Numbered from the stretch's first letter, positions 24,331-31,915 are shown. The stretch: 37,523 bases of DNA from Nitrospinota bacterium (GCA_035528715.1 DATKYB010000044.1:1-37523); one strand, 5' to 3'. Made by a program: numbers and translations. The notes: generated by a model not told the origin, from the letters alone.

Positions 24331-24422
24331 TATCCACTTAATTTTTTACTTTTTTATATTAAAAAAATATCAGATAAAGTTTTTTACGATAAAAATCTTA
24401 TTGATCATAGGAAGCTTTTTCC

Positions 24423-24451
24423 TTGACAACTTTTTTGAGGTATGTTAAATA
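24423..24451 (+). promoter_or_regulatory. sigma-70 promoter for the SAM-riboswitch operon
   Basis: TTGACA (24423-24428), 17-bp spacer, TAAATA (24446-24451). Start of transcription would be a few bases before the riboswitch P1 stem at 24461. Confidence 0.7.
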
Positions 24452-24460
24452 GACAAAACT

Positions 24461-24577
24461 CTTATCTAGAGTGGCTGAGGGAAAGGCCCTAAGAAGCCAC
24501 AGCAACCGATCCTCTAAAAAGAGGATGTCCGGTGCTAATTCCTACAAGGTTATTACCTTGAAAGATGAGAAGATAAG
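24461..24577 (+). promoter_or_regulatory. SAM-I (S-box) riboswitch aptamer
   Basis: P1 pairs CTTATCT (24461-24467) with AGATAAG (24571-24577). The conserved core is present: AGAGTGGCTGAGGGA, GGCCC, AGCCACAGCAACC, then GGTGCTAATTCC and AAAGATGAG. In the family, SAM binding stabilises P1. Here the P1 3' side (ATGAGAAG, 24565-24572) can instead pair with CTTCTCAT (24595-24602), the left arm and loop of the terminator, so SAM should cause termination. It controls the thrC-like, sulfur-carrier and NIL genes, tying them to methionine rather than threonine supply. Confidence 0.93.
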
Positions 24578-24585
24578 GATTCGAT

Positions 24586-24621
24586 AAAAAGCCTCTTCTC
24601 ATTTTGAGAAGGGGCTTTTTT
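24586..24621 (+). terminator. riboswitch-controlled intrinsic terminator
   Basis: GCCTCTTCTC (24591-24600), loop ATTTT, GAGAAGGGGC (24606-24615) with one G-U pair, then six T. Confidence 0.9.
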
Positions 24622-24665
24622 GTTATGAAGAATTAATTAAGGCATATCTAAAAAAGGAGAAAAGT

Positions 24666-25901
24666 ATGGGTTATGTATTAGGTTTAAGATGCAAAGAATG
24701 TGGTAGGGATTATCCAAAGGAACCAATTCATGTTTGCGAGTTTTGTTTTGGTCCTTTAGAGGTGGTTTATGATTATGATGGGATAAAGAAGGCGGTATCC
24801 AGAGAGTCAATTGAAAAGGGTCCTAAAAGTATGTGGAGATATAGAGAGTTTTTACCCATAGATGGTGATCCAACGGTTGGTCTTCATGTTGGGTTTACCC
24901 CTTTTTTTAAGGCAAAGAATCTCGGGAAGGCTTTAGGGGTAAATAATCTCTATATTAAGAATGACAGCGTAAATCATCCAACCCTTTCTTTTAAAGATAG
25001 AGTGGTCTCTGTTGCGATTACAAAGGCTAAAGAGTTTGGATTTGATGTTGTTGCATGTGCGTCAACGGGTAATTTAGCTAATTCTGTTGCTGCACATGCT
25101 TCTGAGGCAGGGTTAGAGAGTTATATCTTCATTCCCTCGGATTTAGAAGCAGGAAAGGTTTTAGGAACTCTGATTTATGGAACACATCTCGTAGGCGTTA
25201 AAGGGTGTTATGACGATGTGAATCGCCTTTGTAGTGAAATATCTGCTAATTTTCATTGGGCCTTTGTAAATATAAATATTCGTCCTTATTATGGTGATGG
25301 TTCTAAAACCTTTGGCTATGAGATTGTTGAACAGCTAGGCTGGAAGGCGCCTGATAATATTATAGTTCCAGTTGCAGGAAGTTCTCTTATTGTAAAGGTA
25401 TGGAAGGCGCTTAACGAATTTCAGAAGATAGGATTAATTGATGAGGTAAATACCAAGATTTTTGCAGCACAGGCTACAGGCTGTTCTCCCGTTACTACCG
25501 CAATAAAAGAAGGAAGAGATTTTATAAAGCCTGTTAAACCCAATACGATTGCTAAATCAATAGCCATAGGTAATCCTGCTGATGGATATTATGGAATCAA
25601 GACAGTATCAGAAAGTGGAGGGTATGGAGAAGATGTAACTGATGAAGAGATTGTCGAAGGAATGAAGCTTCTGGCTAAGACAGAGGGAGTTTTTACAGAA
25701 ACAGCTGGCGGAGTAACTGTGGGGGTAACGAAGAAGCTTATTCAACAGGGAAGGATAGGAAAAGATGAATTAACAGTAGTTTCAATTACAGGGAATGGGC
25801 TGAAGACTCAGGAAGCAGTAATAGGTAAGATTGGGGAACCGATTATTATTGAGCCTAGTCTTAGCTCTTTTCAGAAAACTTTTAATAATAAGGAGGTATA
25901 A
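24666..25901 (+). CDS. thrC: threonine synthase homologue, candidate homocysteine synthase
   Basis: 411 residues, PLP fold type II. N-terminal zinc ribbon C9-x2-C12...C24-x2-C27, PLP lysine K110 in LSFKDR, phosphate-binding ASTGNLANS. The family converts O-phosphohomoserine to threonine. Here the gene lies behind a SAM riboswitch and 3 bp ahead of a sulfur-carrier gene, a context shared with thiocarboxylate-dependent Cys/homocysteine synthesis (CysO-CysM, HcyS-MetY). I infer it may use the same phosphohomoserine substrate but add sulfur to give homocysteine; classic threonine synthase remains possible. AAGGAG precedes the ATG. Confidence 0.88.
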   Translation: MGYVLGLRCKECGRDYPKEPIHVCEFCFGPLEVVYDYDGIKKAVSRESIEKGPKSMWRYREFLPIDGDPTVGLHVGFTPFFKAKNLGKALGVNNLYIKNDSVNHPTLSFKDRVVSVAITKAKEFGFDVVACASTGNLANSVAAHASEAGLESYIFIPSDLEAGKVLGTLIYGTHLVGVKGCYDDVNRLCSEISANFHWAFVNINIRPYYGDGSKTFGYEIVEQLGWKAPDNIIVPVAGSSLIVKVWKALNEFQKIGLIDEVNTKIFAAQATGCSPVTTAIKEGRDFIKPVKPNTIAKSIAIGNPADGYYGIKTVSESGGYGEDVTDEEIVEGMKLLAKTEGVFTETAGGVTVGVTKKLIQQGRIGKDELTVVSITGNGLKTQEAVIGKIGEPIIIEPSLSSFQKTFNNKEV

Positions 25902-25904
25902 TTT

Positions 25905-26183
25905 ATGTCAGTACAGGTTCGTATACCCAGTCCGTTGCTGAGCCTCACACAAAATAAAAGTGAGGTTACTGCTGAAGGCAGTAATGTTAAAGAGGTCTTA
26001 GAGGATCTGGAAAAGCAATTTTCAGGTATTAGGGAAAGACTCTTTGATGAGAGTGGTTCAGTAAGGAGATTCATTAATATTTACATCAATGAGGAAGACA
26101 TCAGATTTTTAGATGGGGAAAACACCCAAATAAAAGATGGGGATGAGATATCTATTATTCCTGCAATAGCAGGCGGAAAATAA
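25905..26183 (+). CDS. MoaD/ThiS-family sulfur-carrier protein ending GG-K
   Basis: 92 residues, ubiquitin-like β-grasp fold, with family segments VRIPSPL, EVLEDLEKQFSGI, FINIYINEEDIRFLDG and DGDEISIIPAIAGG. Sulfur carriers work by thiocarboxylation of a C-terminal Gly-Gly; here one Lys follows the GG (codons GCA GGC GGA AAA TAA), so the tail would need trimming by a peptidase before activation, as for HcyS of Wolinella, whose extra Ala is removed by the JAMM peptidase HcyD. AAGGAGG precedes the ATG. It lies between the thrC-like and NIL genes. Confidence 0.87.
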   Translation: MSVQVRIPSPLLSLTQNKSEVTAEGSNVKEVLEDLEKQFSGIRERLFDESGSVRRFINIYINEEDIRFLDGENTQIKDGDEISIIPAIAGGK

Positions 26184-26213
26184 AAACTTTTCAAAAAGAA
26201 AGGGAGCTTTGAA

Positions 26214-26453
26214 ATGCCTAGTGTAAAGGTTCATTTAACATTTCCAAATGAAATAGTGAAAAGACCTATCATTTATGAGATAGGACATGAGTTTAAGGTG
26301 GTTACTAATATCAGAAGGGCTAATGTTGCTGAGACCACAGGTTGGGTTGACTTAGAAATAACAGGAGAGAGTGAAGAGATAGAAAAGGCTTTAGAGTCTC
26401 TCAAAAAAATCGGTGTGAGGATCGATCCTATTGAAGGGAATGTGATAGAGTAG
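26214..26453 (+). CDS. NIL-domain protein
   Basis: 79 residues forming one NIL (ferredoxin-like) domain: KVHLTFPNEIVKRPIIYEIG at the start, then FKVVTNIRRANVAETTGWVDLEITG and a C-terminal IEKALESLKKIGVRIDPIEG. NIL domains occur at the C-terminus of MetN methionine importers and, fused to ferredoxins, in archaeal homocysteine-synthesis proteins. A free NIL protein in this SAM-controlled operon supports a methionine/homocysteine role. AAAGGGAG precedes the ATG. Confidence 0.85.
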   Translation: MPSVKVHLTFPNEIVKRPIIYEIGHEFKVVTNIRRANVAETTGWVDLEITGESEEIEKALESLKKIGVRIDPIEGNVIE

Positions 26454-26469
26454 GGTATGATGCTCTTGT

Positions 26470-26553
26470 ATGGAAGAAATAATTTTTATCCCAAAGCTTA
26501 TAATGAATGAAATGCTTGCTCATGTTAAAAGGAAATTAATATATTCTTTTTAA
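26470..26553 (+). pseudogene. N-terminal remnant of a JAMM/Mov34-type peptidase
   Basis: 27 codons after the NIL gene (16 bp past its stop) reading MEEIIFIPKLIMNEMLAHVK and then RKLIYSF-stop. The first 20 residues have the shape of the start of small JAMM (M67) peptidases, a strand with IPK followed by a helix with the pattern x-E-M-x-x-H-x-K-R. The catalytic H-x-H...D part is absent in all frames downstream. The match is short and made from memory, so it is only suggestive. No good ribosome-binding site. If correct, the operon once carried the carrier-processing peptidase. Confidence 0.35.
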
Positions 26554-26605
26554 TCAATCTTTCTCTTAGACCAAGCATATCATTTTATTTATATTTTAGA
26601 ATTTT

Positions 26606-26645
26606 AAAGTGGGGATACCTGTTTTAATAGATATCCCCACTTTTT
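26606..26645 (+). terminator. intrinsic terminator of the thrC-carrier-NIL operon
   Basis: AAAGTGGGGATA (26606-26617) pairs perfectly with TATCCCCACTTT (26632-26643), followed by further T. About 150 bp after the NIL stop. A-rich/T-rich flanks make it usable from both sides. Confidence 0.8.
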
Positions 26646-26711
26646 CAGGTTCTCATAGATATGATTTAAAAATTTTGGATCGACCTCTTTGCTCCGTTAA
26701 AAAACCTTTAA

Positions 26712-26909
26712 CTATAGGTCTTTATGAAGCCTTATAAAATGGGAGATAGAGCGGTCATAAGTTTTTTCTGTCTCTTTATTGAAGAAACAGGCAGGAAGTT
26801 GATTAATATTTAGGTGATATTGGATACATTCACAACAGATTCCCTTTTTTGAGCAGGGTTCATAGGTACAATTGCAAAAATCTAGGTTATCTTTTTTTGA
26901 ACATTCCAT
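26712..26909 (-). CDS. DUF6485-type small Cys-rich protein
   Basis: 65 residues with regular Cys pattern: [28 protein letters not shown], then [20 protein letters not shown] and [10 protein letters not shown]. The CCEC-x2-YH...LPACFF block is the hallmark of DUF6485, short proteins of anaerobes. Function unknown; the Cys set suggests zinc or an Fe-S cluster. GGGAG precedes the ATG and a consensus promoter drives it. Confidence 0.75.
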   Translation of the reverse strand: MECSKKDNLDFCNCTYEPCSKKGICCECIQYHLNINQLPACFFNKETEKTYDRSISHFIRLHKDL

Positions 26910-26956
26910 AGTTTTGACATCTCCCTTTTATGTTTTGGATGAATTCATTTACTCTT

Positions 26957-26984
26957 ATTATAGTCCGTGGTAAATGGTTGTCAA
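26957..26984 (-). promoter_or_regulatory. consensus sigma-70 promoter for the DUF6485 gene
   Basis: Minus strand TTGACA (26979-26984), 16-bp spacer, TATAAT (26957-26962). Confidence 0.75.
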
Positions 26985-27020
26985 TATTCTTCAAGAAAGA
27001 CAGCTGTAAAACTTATGAAT

Positions 27021-27048
27021 TTGCATTTTGAATACAATCATTTATAAT
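27021..27048 (+). promoter_or_regulatory. sigma-70 promoter for the DUF1573-DsbD operon
   Basis: TTGCAT (27021-27026), 16-bp spacer, TATAAT (27043-27048), divergent from the DUF6485 promoter. Confidence 0.65.
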
Positions 27049-27114
27049 GACAAAAGAACTTTCGTTCGATATTATTGAAGACCAAAATAATAGATAAAAA
27101 AGGAGAAGAGAAGT

Positions 27115-27519
27115 ATGAGGAAAGGCGTTCGCATTTTTATCATTATATTTTTTTTCTTATCTTTTTTGAGTTCTCTTATCTCAGCCAAAGAAATAGATGG
27201 ACCAAAAGCCCTCTTTTTTAGAAAATCTTTTAATTTTGGGAAGATAAAAGAGGGGAATAAGGCCTCTACTATTTTTAATTTCAAAAACATAGGAACAAAA
27301 GATTTAGTAGTTAGGAAGATAAGAGTTTCCTGCGGCTGTACCGCTACCCTCCTTTCCACTGATCTGCTCAAGCCTGGTGAGACAGGTGAGCTAAAGGTCA
27401 CCTTTGATTCTAAAGGTTTGGAAGGGGAAATAAAGAGATCTATTTATTTTCATTCGAATGATCCGGATAATCCCGTAATACAACTCATTATTAATAGTAT
27501 TGTAGAGCCCAGGAGCTAG
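27115..27519 (+). CDS. exported DUF1573 protein
   Basis: 134 residues: a signal peptide (VRIFIIIFFFLSFLSSLISA) and one Ig-like DUF1573 domain (FNFGKIKEGNKASTIFNFKN, VSCGCTATLLS, LKPGETGELKVTFD, IYFHSNDPDNPVIQL). The CGC pair is a recurring feature of the family. Its TAG overlaps the ribosome-binding region of the next gene (AGGAG 27511-27515), so the pair is translationally coupled; a periplasmic partner of the thiol-redox protein downstream is plausible. Confidence 0.85.
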   Translation: MRKGVRIFIIIFFFLSFLSSLISAKEIDGPKALFFRKSFNFGKIKEGNKASTIFNFKNIGTKDLVVRKIRVSCGCTATLLSTDLLKPGETGELKVTFDSKGLEGEIKRSIYFHSNDPDNPVIQLIINSIVEPRS

Positions 27520-27520
27520 A

Positions 27521-29029
27521 TTGAAAAGAGCCTTCCAATTATTTCTTATATCATTCCTTATTCTCATATCTTTTTCAACCCCATTATTGTCTGGAAAATC
27601 TAAACCAACCATCGAGATGTATTTTTTCTATTCCAAAGAGTGTCCTGAGTGTCAACTTATTATGAAAGAGCTTTTTCCTTCCTTGGAATCTGAATATAGC
27701 CTGAATATAAAAAGGTTTGAGATAAACGATCCATCAAATTATGAAAAGCTTCTTATCCTTGAAGAGAAATATAAAGATGAGGACAATGAGATTCCTGTTA
27801 TTGTTATTGGCAATTATCTTATCAGCGGGGAAAAGGAGATTAAATCTCAGCTGGAGAGGATAATAAAGGAGTATGAAAACAGAGGAGGGATTTCTTTTGT
27901 TCCTATAGAAAAAAGAAAGGTATTAACGGAGAAGGTATCTGATAATAACATCTATATAGCTTATTTTTGGAAAAAGGGATGTATTAAGTGTGACAGGACA
28001 TTTTATGACCTTAAAAATTTAAAGAGAAAATATCCAAATCTTGTAGTAAGAGAATTTAACATCGAGGATGAAGATGCTAAACTTCTCTACGAGGCCCTCG
28101 GAGAATACTATGGCATTGAAGAAACCAGAAGATTGATAACTCCGGGGATATTTATCGGAGAAGATTTTCTTCTCTATGATAGTATAAAGAGAAGAACAAT
28201 AGAAGAGAAGATAAGGAAATATTTAGAGAGCGGAACAAAGAAGCCTTGGGAGATATCCCCTCTCCTTAAAAAAGAGGCAAGAGATAGAATCATTGAGAGG
28301 TTTAAGTCATTTGGTCTTTATGGTATTGCCATGGCTGGAGCTATTGATGGCCTCAACCCCTGTGCAATGGCGATCTTGGCCTTTTTTATTTCTTACCTCT
28401 CTTTTATTGGAAAAAGATCGAGAGAGATTCTCATGGCAGGAGTATCCTATTCATTCGCTAATTTTCTGGCATATCTCCTCATTGGTCTTGGTCTGCTGAA
28501 GTTTCTTGAAACCCTCGCCTTTATTCCTTTGATTATAAATATCCTGATAATAGCTATGGCTGCCTTTGTTATTGTTTTAGGATTTCTGAGCCTTTATGAT
28601 TATTATCTGTACAAAAAAGGAAGCACCAGAGAAATAAAGCTTCAATTGCCGGAAAGGCTAAAACAGACGATACATAAAACCATAAGAGAAAGGACGAAGA
28701 CAAAGCATATTGTTATGGCATCCTTTACTATCGGTTTTCTTATAGCCTTTCAAGCCTTTTTCTGCACGGGTCAGGTTTATCTACCAACAATACTCTTTGT
28801 TTCAAAGATTTCTCAGTATAAATATAGTGCCATTGGGTATTTGATTTTCTATAATCTCTTTTTTATTATACCTTTGATTATTATCTTCCTCCTTGCCTAT
28901 TTTGGTGTGAGATCAGAGAACTTATCTGGATGGGCTGAAAAAAGGGTAGGGATGGTAAAGATTATGACGTCACTTTTATTCTTTACCCTTGGCGGCGTCT
29001 TAATTGTTTTTATATTTTATCAAATTTAA
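27521..29029 (+). CDS. thioredoxin-DsbD/CcdA fusion (thiol-disulfide transporter)
   Basis: 502 residues from a TTG 5 nt after AGGAG. A signal peptide (about 1-24) is followed by a first thioredoxin/glutaredoxin-like domain with CPEC (C41, C44), a second with CIKC (C154, C157), then a six-helix CcdA/DsbD membrane domain with its two redox Cys in DGLNPC (C281) and FFCTGQVYLP (C415). It should pass electrons from the cytoplasm through the membrane domain to the periplasmic thiols. Canonical DsbD has one C-terminal thioredoxin domain; here two sit at the N-terminus. It is coupled to DUF1573 and converges on tupC. Confidence 0.82.
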   Translation: MKRAFQLFLISFLILISFSTPLLSGKSKPTIEMYFFYSKECPECQLIMKELFPSLESEYSLNIKRFEINDPSNYEKLLILEEKYKDEDNEIPVIVIGNYLISGEKEIKSQLERIIKEYENRGGISFVPIEKRKVLTEKVSDNNIYIAYFWKKGCIKCDRTFYDLKNLKRKYPNLVVREFNIEDEDAKLLYEALGEYYGIEETRRLITPGIFIGEDFLLYDSIKRRTIEEKIRKYLESGTKKPWEISPLLKKEARDRIIERFKSFGLYGIAMAGAIDGLNPCAMAILAFFISYLSFIGKRSREILMAGVSYSFANFLAYLLIGLGLLKFLETLAFIPLIINILIIAMAAFVIVLGFLSLYDYYLYKKGSTREIKLQLPERLKQTIHKTIRERTKTKHIVMASFTIGFLIAFQAFFCTGQVYLPTILFVSKISQYKYSAIGYLIFYNLFFIIPLIIIFLLAYFGVRSENLSGWAEKRVGMVKIMTSLLFFTLGGVLIVFIFYQI

Positions 29030-29034
29030 AACAA

Positions 29035-30042
29035 TTAATAGACCTGGACCGATGAAGTTTTAAAAGTAAGAAAGACCTCTGATCCGATCATAAGCTTCAT
29101 CTCAGCGCAGGATTCTTTAGTTATTATTGCAGCAAAATCCAATCCAACATTAACGACTACCTTTATCTGTTCTTTTATCTCAGATATCTTTTTTATCTTT
29201 CCTCGAAAAGAATTTCGTGCACTGGACTCAAAGGGCTTATGAGATAAAATAATATCTCTTGGATCAATTGAGATAATGGCCCTTCCAAGCTTGTCAGATG
29301 TAAGGCAAATTTCAATATTGTTTTTGCTGAATATCTTTATCCCGTTGCCCTTTTTTATTTCTCCTTGAAAGATGTTTTCATAGTAAGTTTCAGACAGGTT
29401 TCTGTTTATGATAGAAAGAACCTTGTCAGCAAGGAGATATGCCTGTGTGGGATTGTGCGTTGTTATGATGATCGTGCTATCCTTTTCTTCTCTTATTTTA
29501 AGGATGATTTCCTCAATTATCTTTATATTAACCTGGTCTACATTAGCTGCGGGTTCGTCCAAAAAAAGAACCTTAGGCTTGATAGCCAAACCCCTTGCAA
29601 TGGCAACCCTCTGTGCTTCCCCCCCTGAAAGGTGAGTTACCCTTTCTTCTTTGAGATGGGATAAGCCGACAAGCTCAAGGGTTTTTCCCACACCCTCTTC
29701 AATACTCTTTTTGTCAAGGTTTCTCAGCCTGAGGCCATAGGCTACATTCTTATATACAGTTGTGTTAAAAAGATACGGGTTCTGCATGACCATGGTCATT
29801 TCTCTCTGAATAGTTAAGAGATCAGGTGAGTTGTAGATGTCTTTACCCTTGAAAAAGACCTTTCCAGATGTAGGTTTTTCTAGGGCATTTAATATCTTTA
29901 AAATAGTGGTCTTTCCTGAACCATTTGGTCCGACAACAGTATAAATTTTCCCTTGAAAGAGTTCTAGATAAGGGATGTCAAAGATTTCTCTCTCACCAAA
30001 TGATTTTTTCAAATTGCTTATAACAAACAAGGGTTCACTCAT
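29035..30042 (-). CDS. tupC: tungstate/molybdate ABC transporter ATPase
   Basis: 335 residues: Walker A GPNGSGKTT (38-46), signature LSGGEAQ (138-144), Walker B VLFLDEP (158-164), H loop (TTHN). The C-terminal part (about 225-335) has two β-rich segments (FRGKIKKISEIKEQIKVVVN, GSEVFLTFKTSSVQVY) of TOBE/Mop type that bind oxyanion or regulate transport. Starts 2 nt after tupB. Energises uptake of tungstate (or molybdate) with TupA and TupB. Confidence 0.88.
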   Translation of the reverse strand: MSEPLFVISNLKKSFGEREIFDIPYLELFQGKIYTVVGPNGSGKTTILKILNALEKPTSGKVFFKGKDIYNSPDLLTIQREMTMVMQNPYLFNTTVYKNVAYGLRLRNLDKKSIEEGVGKTLELVGLSHLKEERVTHLSGGEAQRVAIARGLAIKPKVLFLDEPAANVDQVNIKIIEEIILKIREEKDSTIIITTHNPTQAYLLADKVLSIINRNLSETYYENIFQGEIKKGNGIKIFSKNNIEICLTSDKLGRAIISIDPRDIILSHKPFESSARNSFRGKIKKISEIKEQIKVVVNVGLDFAAIITKESCAEMKLMIGSEVFLTFKTSSVQVY

Positions 30043-30044
30043 TT

Positions 30045-30737
30045 TTATCCCTGTTTTCTCTGAAAGTGATGGAATAATATATTTATTGAAAAGGCCACTG
30101 AGAGAAGGATGATTCCCAAAGCAATTCCAAAGCCAAATTCTCCCTTGCTCGTTTCAAGGGCAATGGCAGTTGTGATGGTTCTTGAATATCCCTTTATATT
30201 TCCTCCCAGCATGATTGCGGATCCTACCTCAGCAATAACCCTTCCAAAACCGGCTATGATCGCGGCAAAAATACCAAACCTCGATTCCCCAAGAATCGTC
30301 ATAGTTGCCTGAAATCTGTTTGCCCCTAATGTAACAGTTGTCATTTGGATTCTTTTGTCCAAACCCCGCACAGCAGAGAGGGTAAAGGCAGCAATAATAG
30401 GGGTCCCGAGAATGAGATCACCAATAATAATCGCAGAGGGGGAGAATAAAAGACCAAATGATCCCAAGGGTCCCTGCCTAGAAATAAAGGCATAGACAGT
30501 GAGTCCTACAACCACTGTTGGAAGAGCCATAAGGGTATTGAGTATGATTGTAACAATCCTTTTTCCCTTAAACTCATTGACTGCTATAATAAATCCAAGG
30601 GGCACTCCTATAAGCGTAGCTAATAAAGTAGCTATCAAAGAGACCTTGAGAGATACGAGAACAATTTCGAGTATCTCAGGGTCGGAGGTAAATATGAGTT
30701 CAAGGGCCTTTTTCAGCCCCTCTGCGATAATATACAT
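30045..30737 (-). CDS. tupB: tungstate ABC transporter permease
   Basis: 230 residues, 5-6 membrane helices with the ABC-coupling EAA-type loop (TTVTLGANRFQATMTILGESRFG). Characteristic TupB segments are LIGVPLGFIIAVNEFKGKR and EVGSAIMLGGNIKGYSRTITTAI. Starts 12 bp after tupA. Pairs with TupC. Confidence 0.88.
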   Translation of the reverse strand: MYIIAEGLKKALELIFTSDPEILEIVLVSLKVSLIATLLATLIGVPLGFIIAVNEFKGKRIVTIILNTLMALPTVVVGLTVYAFISRQGPLGSFGLLFSPSAIIIGDLILGTPIIAAFTLSAVRGLDKRIQMTTVTLGANRFQATMTILGESRFGIFAAIIAGFGRVIAEVGSAIMLGGNIKGYSRTITTAIALETSKGEFGFGIALGIILLSVAFSINILFHHFQRKQG

Positions 30738-30749
30738 AGTAAATCTCTC

Positions 30750-31565
30750 TTAAGGTATAGCTAAAGTTTTAAAGAGAACCTCGCCGAACTTTTTATATTC
30801 CCTTATCAATTTTTGCCCCTCAGGTGATGTGACCCAGCCTATAAAGGCCATGGCCATGACATAATTTGTATGCGGATATTTCGCTGGATTCACTGCTATG
30901 ATACCATAGGGATTATAGAGGATTTTATCCCCTTCGTAAACGACCACGATATCAATCTTATTTTTGAAGGCCAGATAGGTACCCCGGTCAGCAATTGTAT
31001 AACCAAGCTTTTCATTAGCAGTGACAATCGTATCTCCCATTCCCCTTCCTGTTTCAAAATACCATCTTCCTTCAGGCTTAATTCCAGCTTTTTTCCATAT
31101 TGCCTTTTCCTTTTTGTGGGTTCCAGAATTATCCCCTCTGGAGAAGAAGGGTATTTTCCCTTTGGATATTTTTTTGAAGGCATCCACAGCACTTTTTGCC
31201 CCTCTTGCACCAGAGGGGTCATTCTTGGGACCAAGAAGAATAAAATCATTATACATCACATCCCGTCTATTAACACCATATCCCTCTGCAACAAATTTCT
31301 CTTCAGCCTTTCTGGCATGGACAAAGACAATATCAACATCACCATTGCTTCCAAGTTTTAAGGCCTTTCCTGTTCCAACAGGGATGACGTCTACTCTGAC
31401 ATTGAACCTTTTTTCAAAAGGGGGAAGGAGAACATTCAAAAGCCCGGAATTTTCCGTGCTTGTTGTTGTTGACATCTTTAATCTTTCATCAGCATAAGCC
31501 TTTAAAGAAAAAGCAAAGATAAGAGTAAAGACCAACAAAAATACAAGAAATTTTCTATTCTTCAT
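30750..31565 (-). CDS. tupA: tungstate-binding protein
   Basis: 271 residues from the ATG preceded by AGGAGGGTG; the frame is open to 31589 but that start lacks a ribosome-binding site. A signal peptide (FLVFLLVFTLIFAFSLKAYA) is followed by the TupA hallmark STTTSTENSGLL, the TTTS segment that wraps the oxyanion, then PVGTGKAL, GDVDIVFVHA and FSRGDNSGTHKKE. Captures tungstate in the periplasm for TupBC. Controlled by the upstream riboswitch and terminator. Tungsten use points to aldehyde:ferredoxin oxidoreductase or tungsten formate dehydrogenase elsewhere in the genome. Confidence 0.9.
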   Translation of the reverse strand: MKNRKFLVFLLVFTLIFAFSLKAYADERLKMSTTTSTENSGLLNVLLPPFEKRFNVRVDVIPVGTGKALKLGSNGDVDIVFVHARKAEEKFVAEGYGVNRRDVMYNDFILLGPKNDPSGARGAKSAVDAFKKISKGKIPFFSRGDNSGTHKKEKAIWKKAGIKPEGRWYFETGRGMGDTIVTANEKLGYTIADRGTYLAFKNKIDIVVVYEGDKILYNPYGIIAVNPAKYPHTNYVMAMAFIGWVTSPEGQKLIREYKKFGEVLFKTLAIP

Positions 31566-31721
31566 TCTTTCACCCTCCTTTTTCAACAATCCGTTTCAAC
31601 GATAAAGACAATATGTTATTCACGATTTTTTACTTCATCTGCATCCCCCCTTTTTTCTATGGAATCTTGAGGCGTTTTACTAAAAAAAGTGCCTGAAAAG
31701 GAGAGATTTATTTGATTCCAA

Positions 31722-31756
31722 AAAAAACCAACATCCGTGTTGGATGTTGGTTTTTT
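31722..31756 (-). terminator. terminator in the tup leader
   Basis: On the minus strand AACCAACATCC, loop AACAC, GGATGTTGGTT and a run of T. It directly follows the Moco-type aptamer and ends about 155 bp before tupA. It has matching A-rich and T-rich flanks, so it could work in both directions. Confidence 0.85.
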
Positions 31757-31761
31757 AAACC

Positions 31762-31857
31762 AGAATATGTCTCCTTTTCAAACACGGGAGGCATGGGAGT
31801 TTCCTTCCATACCCTACTGTCCCTTCCCCTTAGATTTTCAGAAAATCCTTAGGAAGA
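31762..31857 (-). promoter_or_regulatory. Moco/Tuco-family riboswitch controlling tupABC
   Basis: On the minus strand the leader has a CTTCC/GGAAG stem (31852-31856/31823-31827) enclosing a GATTTT-CTG-AAAATC hairpin, then ATGGAAGGAAACTCCCATGC and the block GCCTCCCGTGTTTG (31779-31792) followed by AAAAGGAGACAT. The order GAAGGAA...GCCTCCCGT...AAAGG.G.ACAT matches my memory of the E. coli moaA Moco leader. Moco-family RNAs are known upstream of molybdate and tungstate transporters. With the terminator just downstream it should shut off tup when cofactor is plentiful. Confidence 0.78.
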
Positions 31858-31888
31858 AAGGATCGGAGAATTTCAAAACTCTGATATC

Positions 31889-31915
31889 TCTATAATAATA
31901 TTTTGACTATGTCAA
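31889..31915 (-). promoter_or_regulatory. promoter of the tup operon
   Basis: Minus strand TTGACA (31910-31915), 15-bp spacer, TATAGA (31889-31894). Confidence 0.5.

Noticed and set aside
30870-31497. Two long plus-strand frames (163 and 158 codons) inside tupA
   Set aside because: Antisense to tupA, whose signal peptide and TTTS motif are clear; no ribosome-binding sites.
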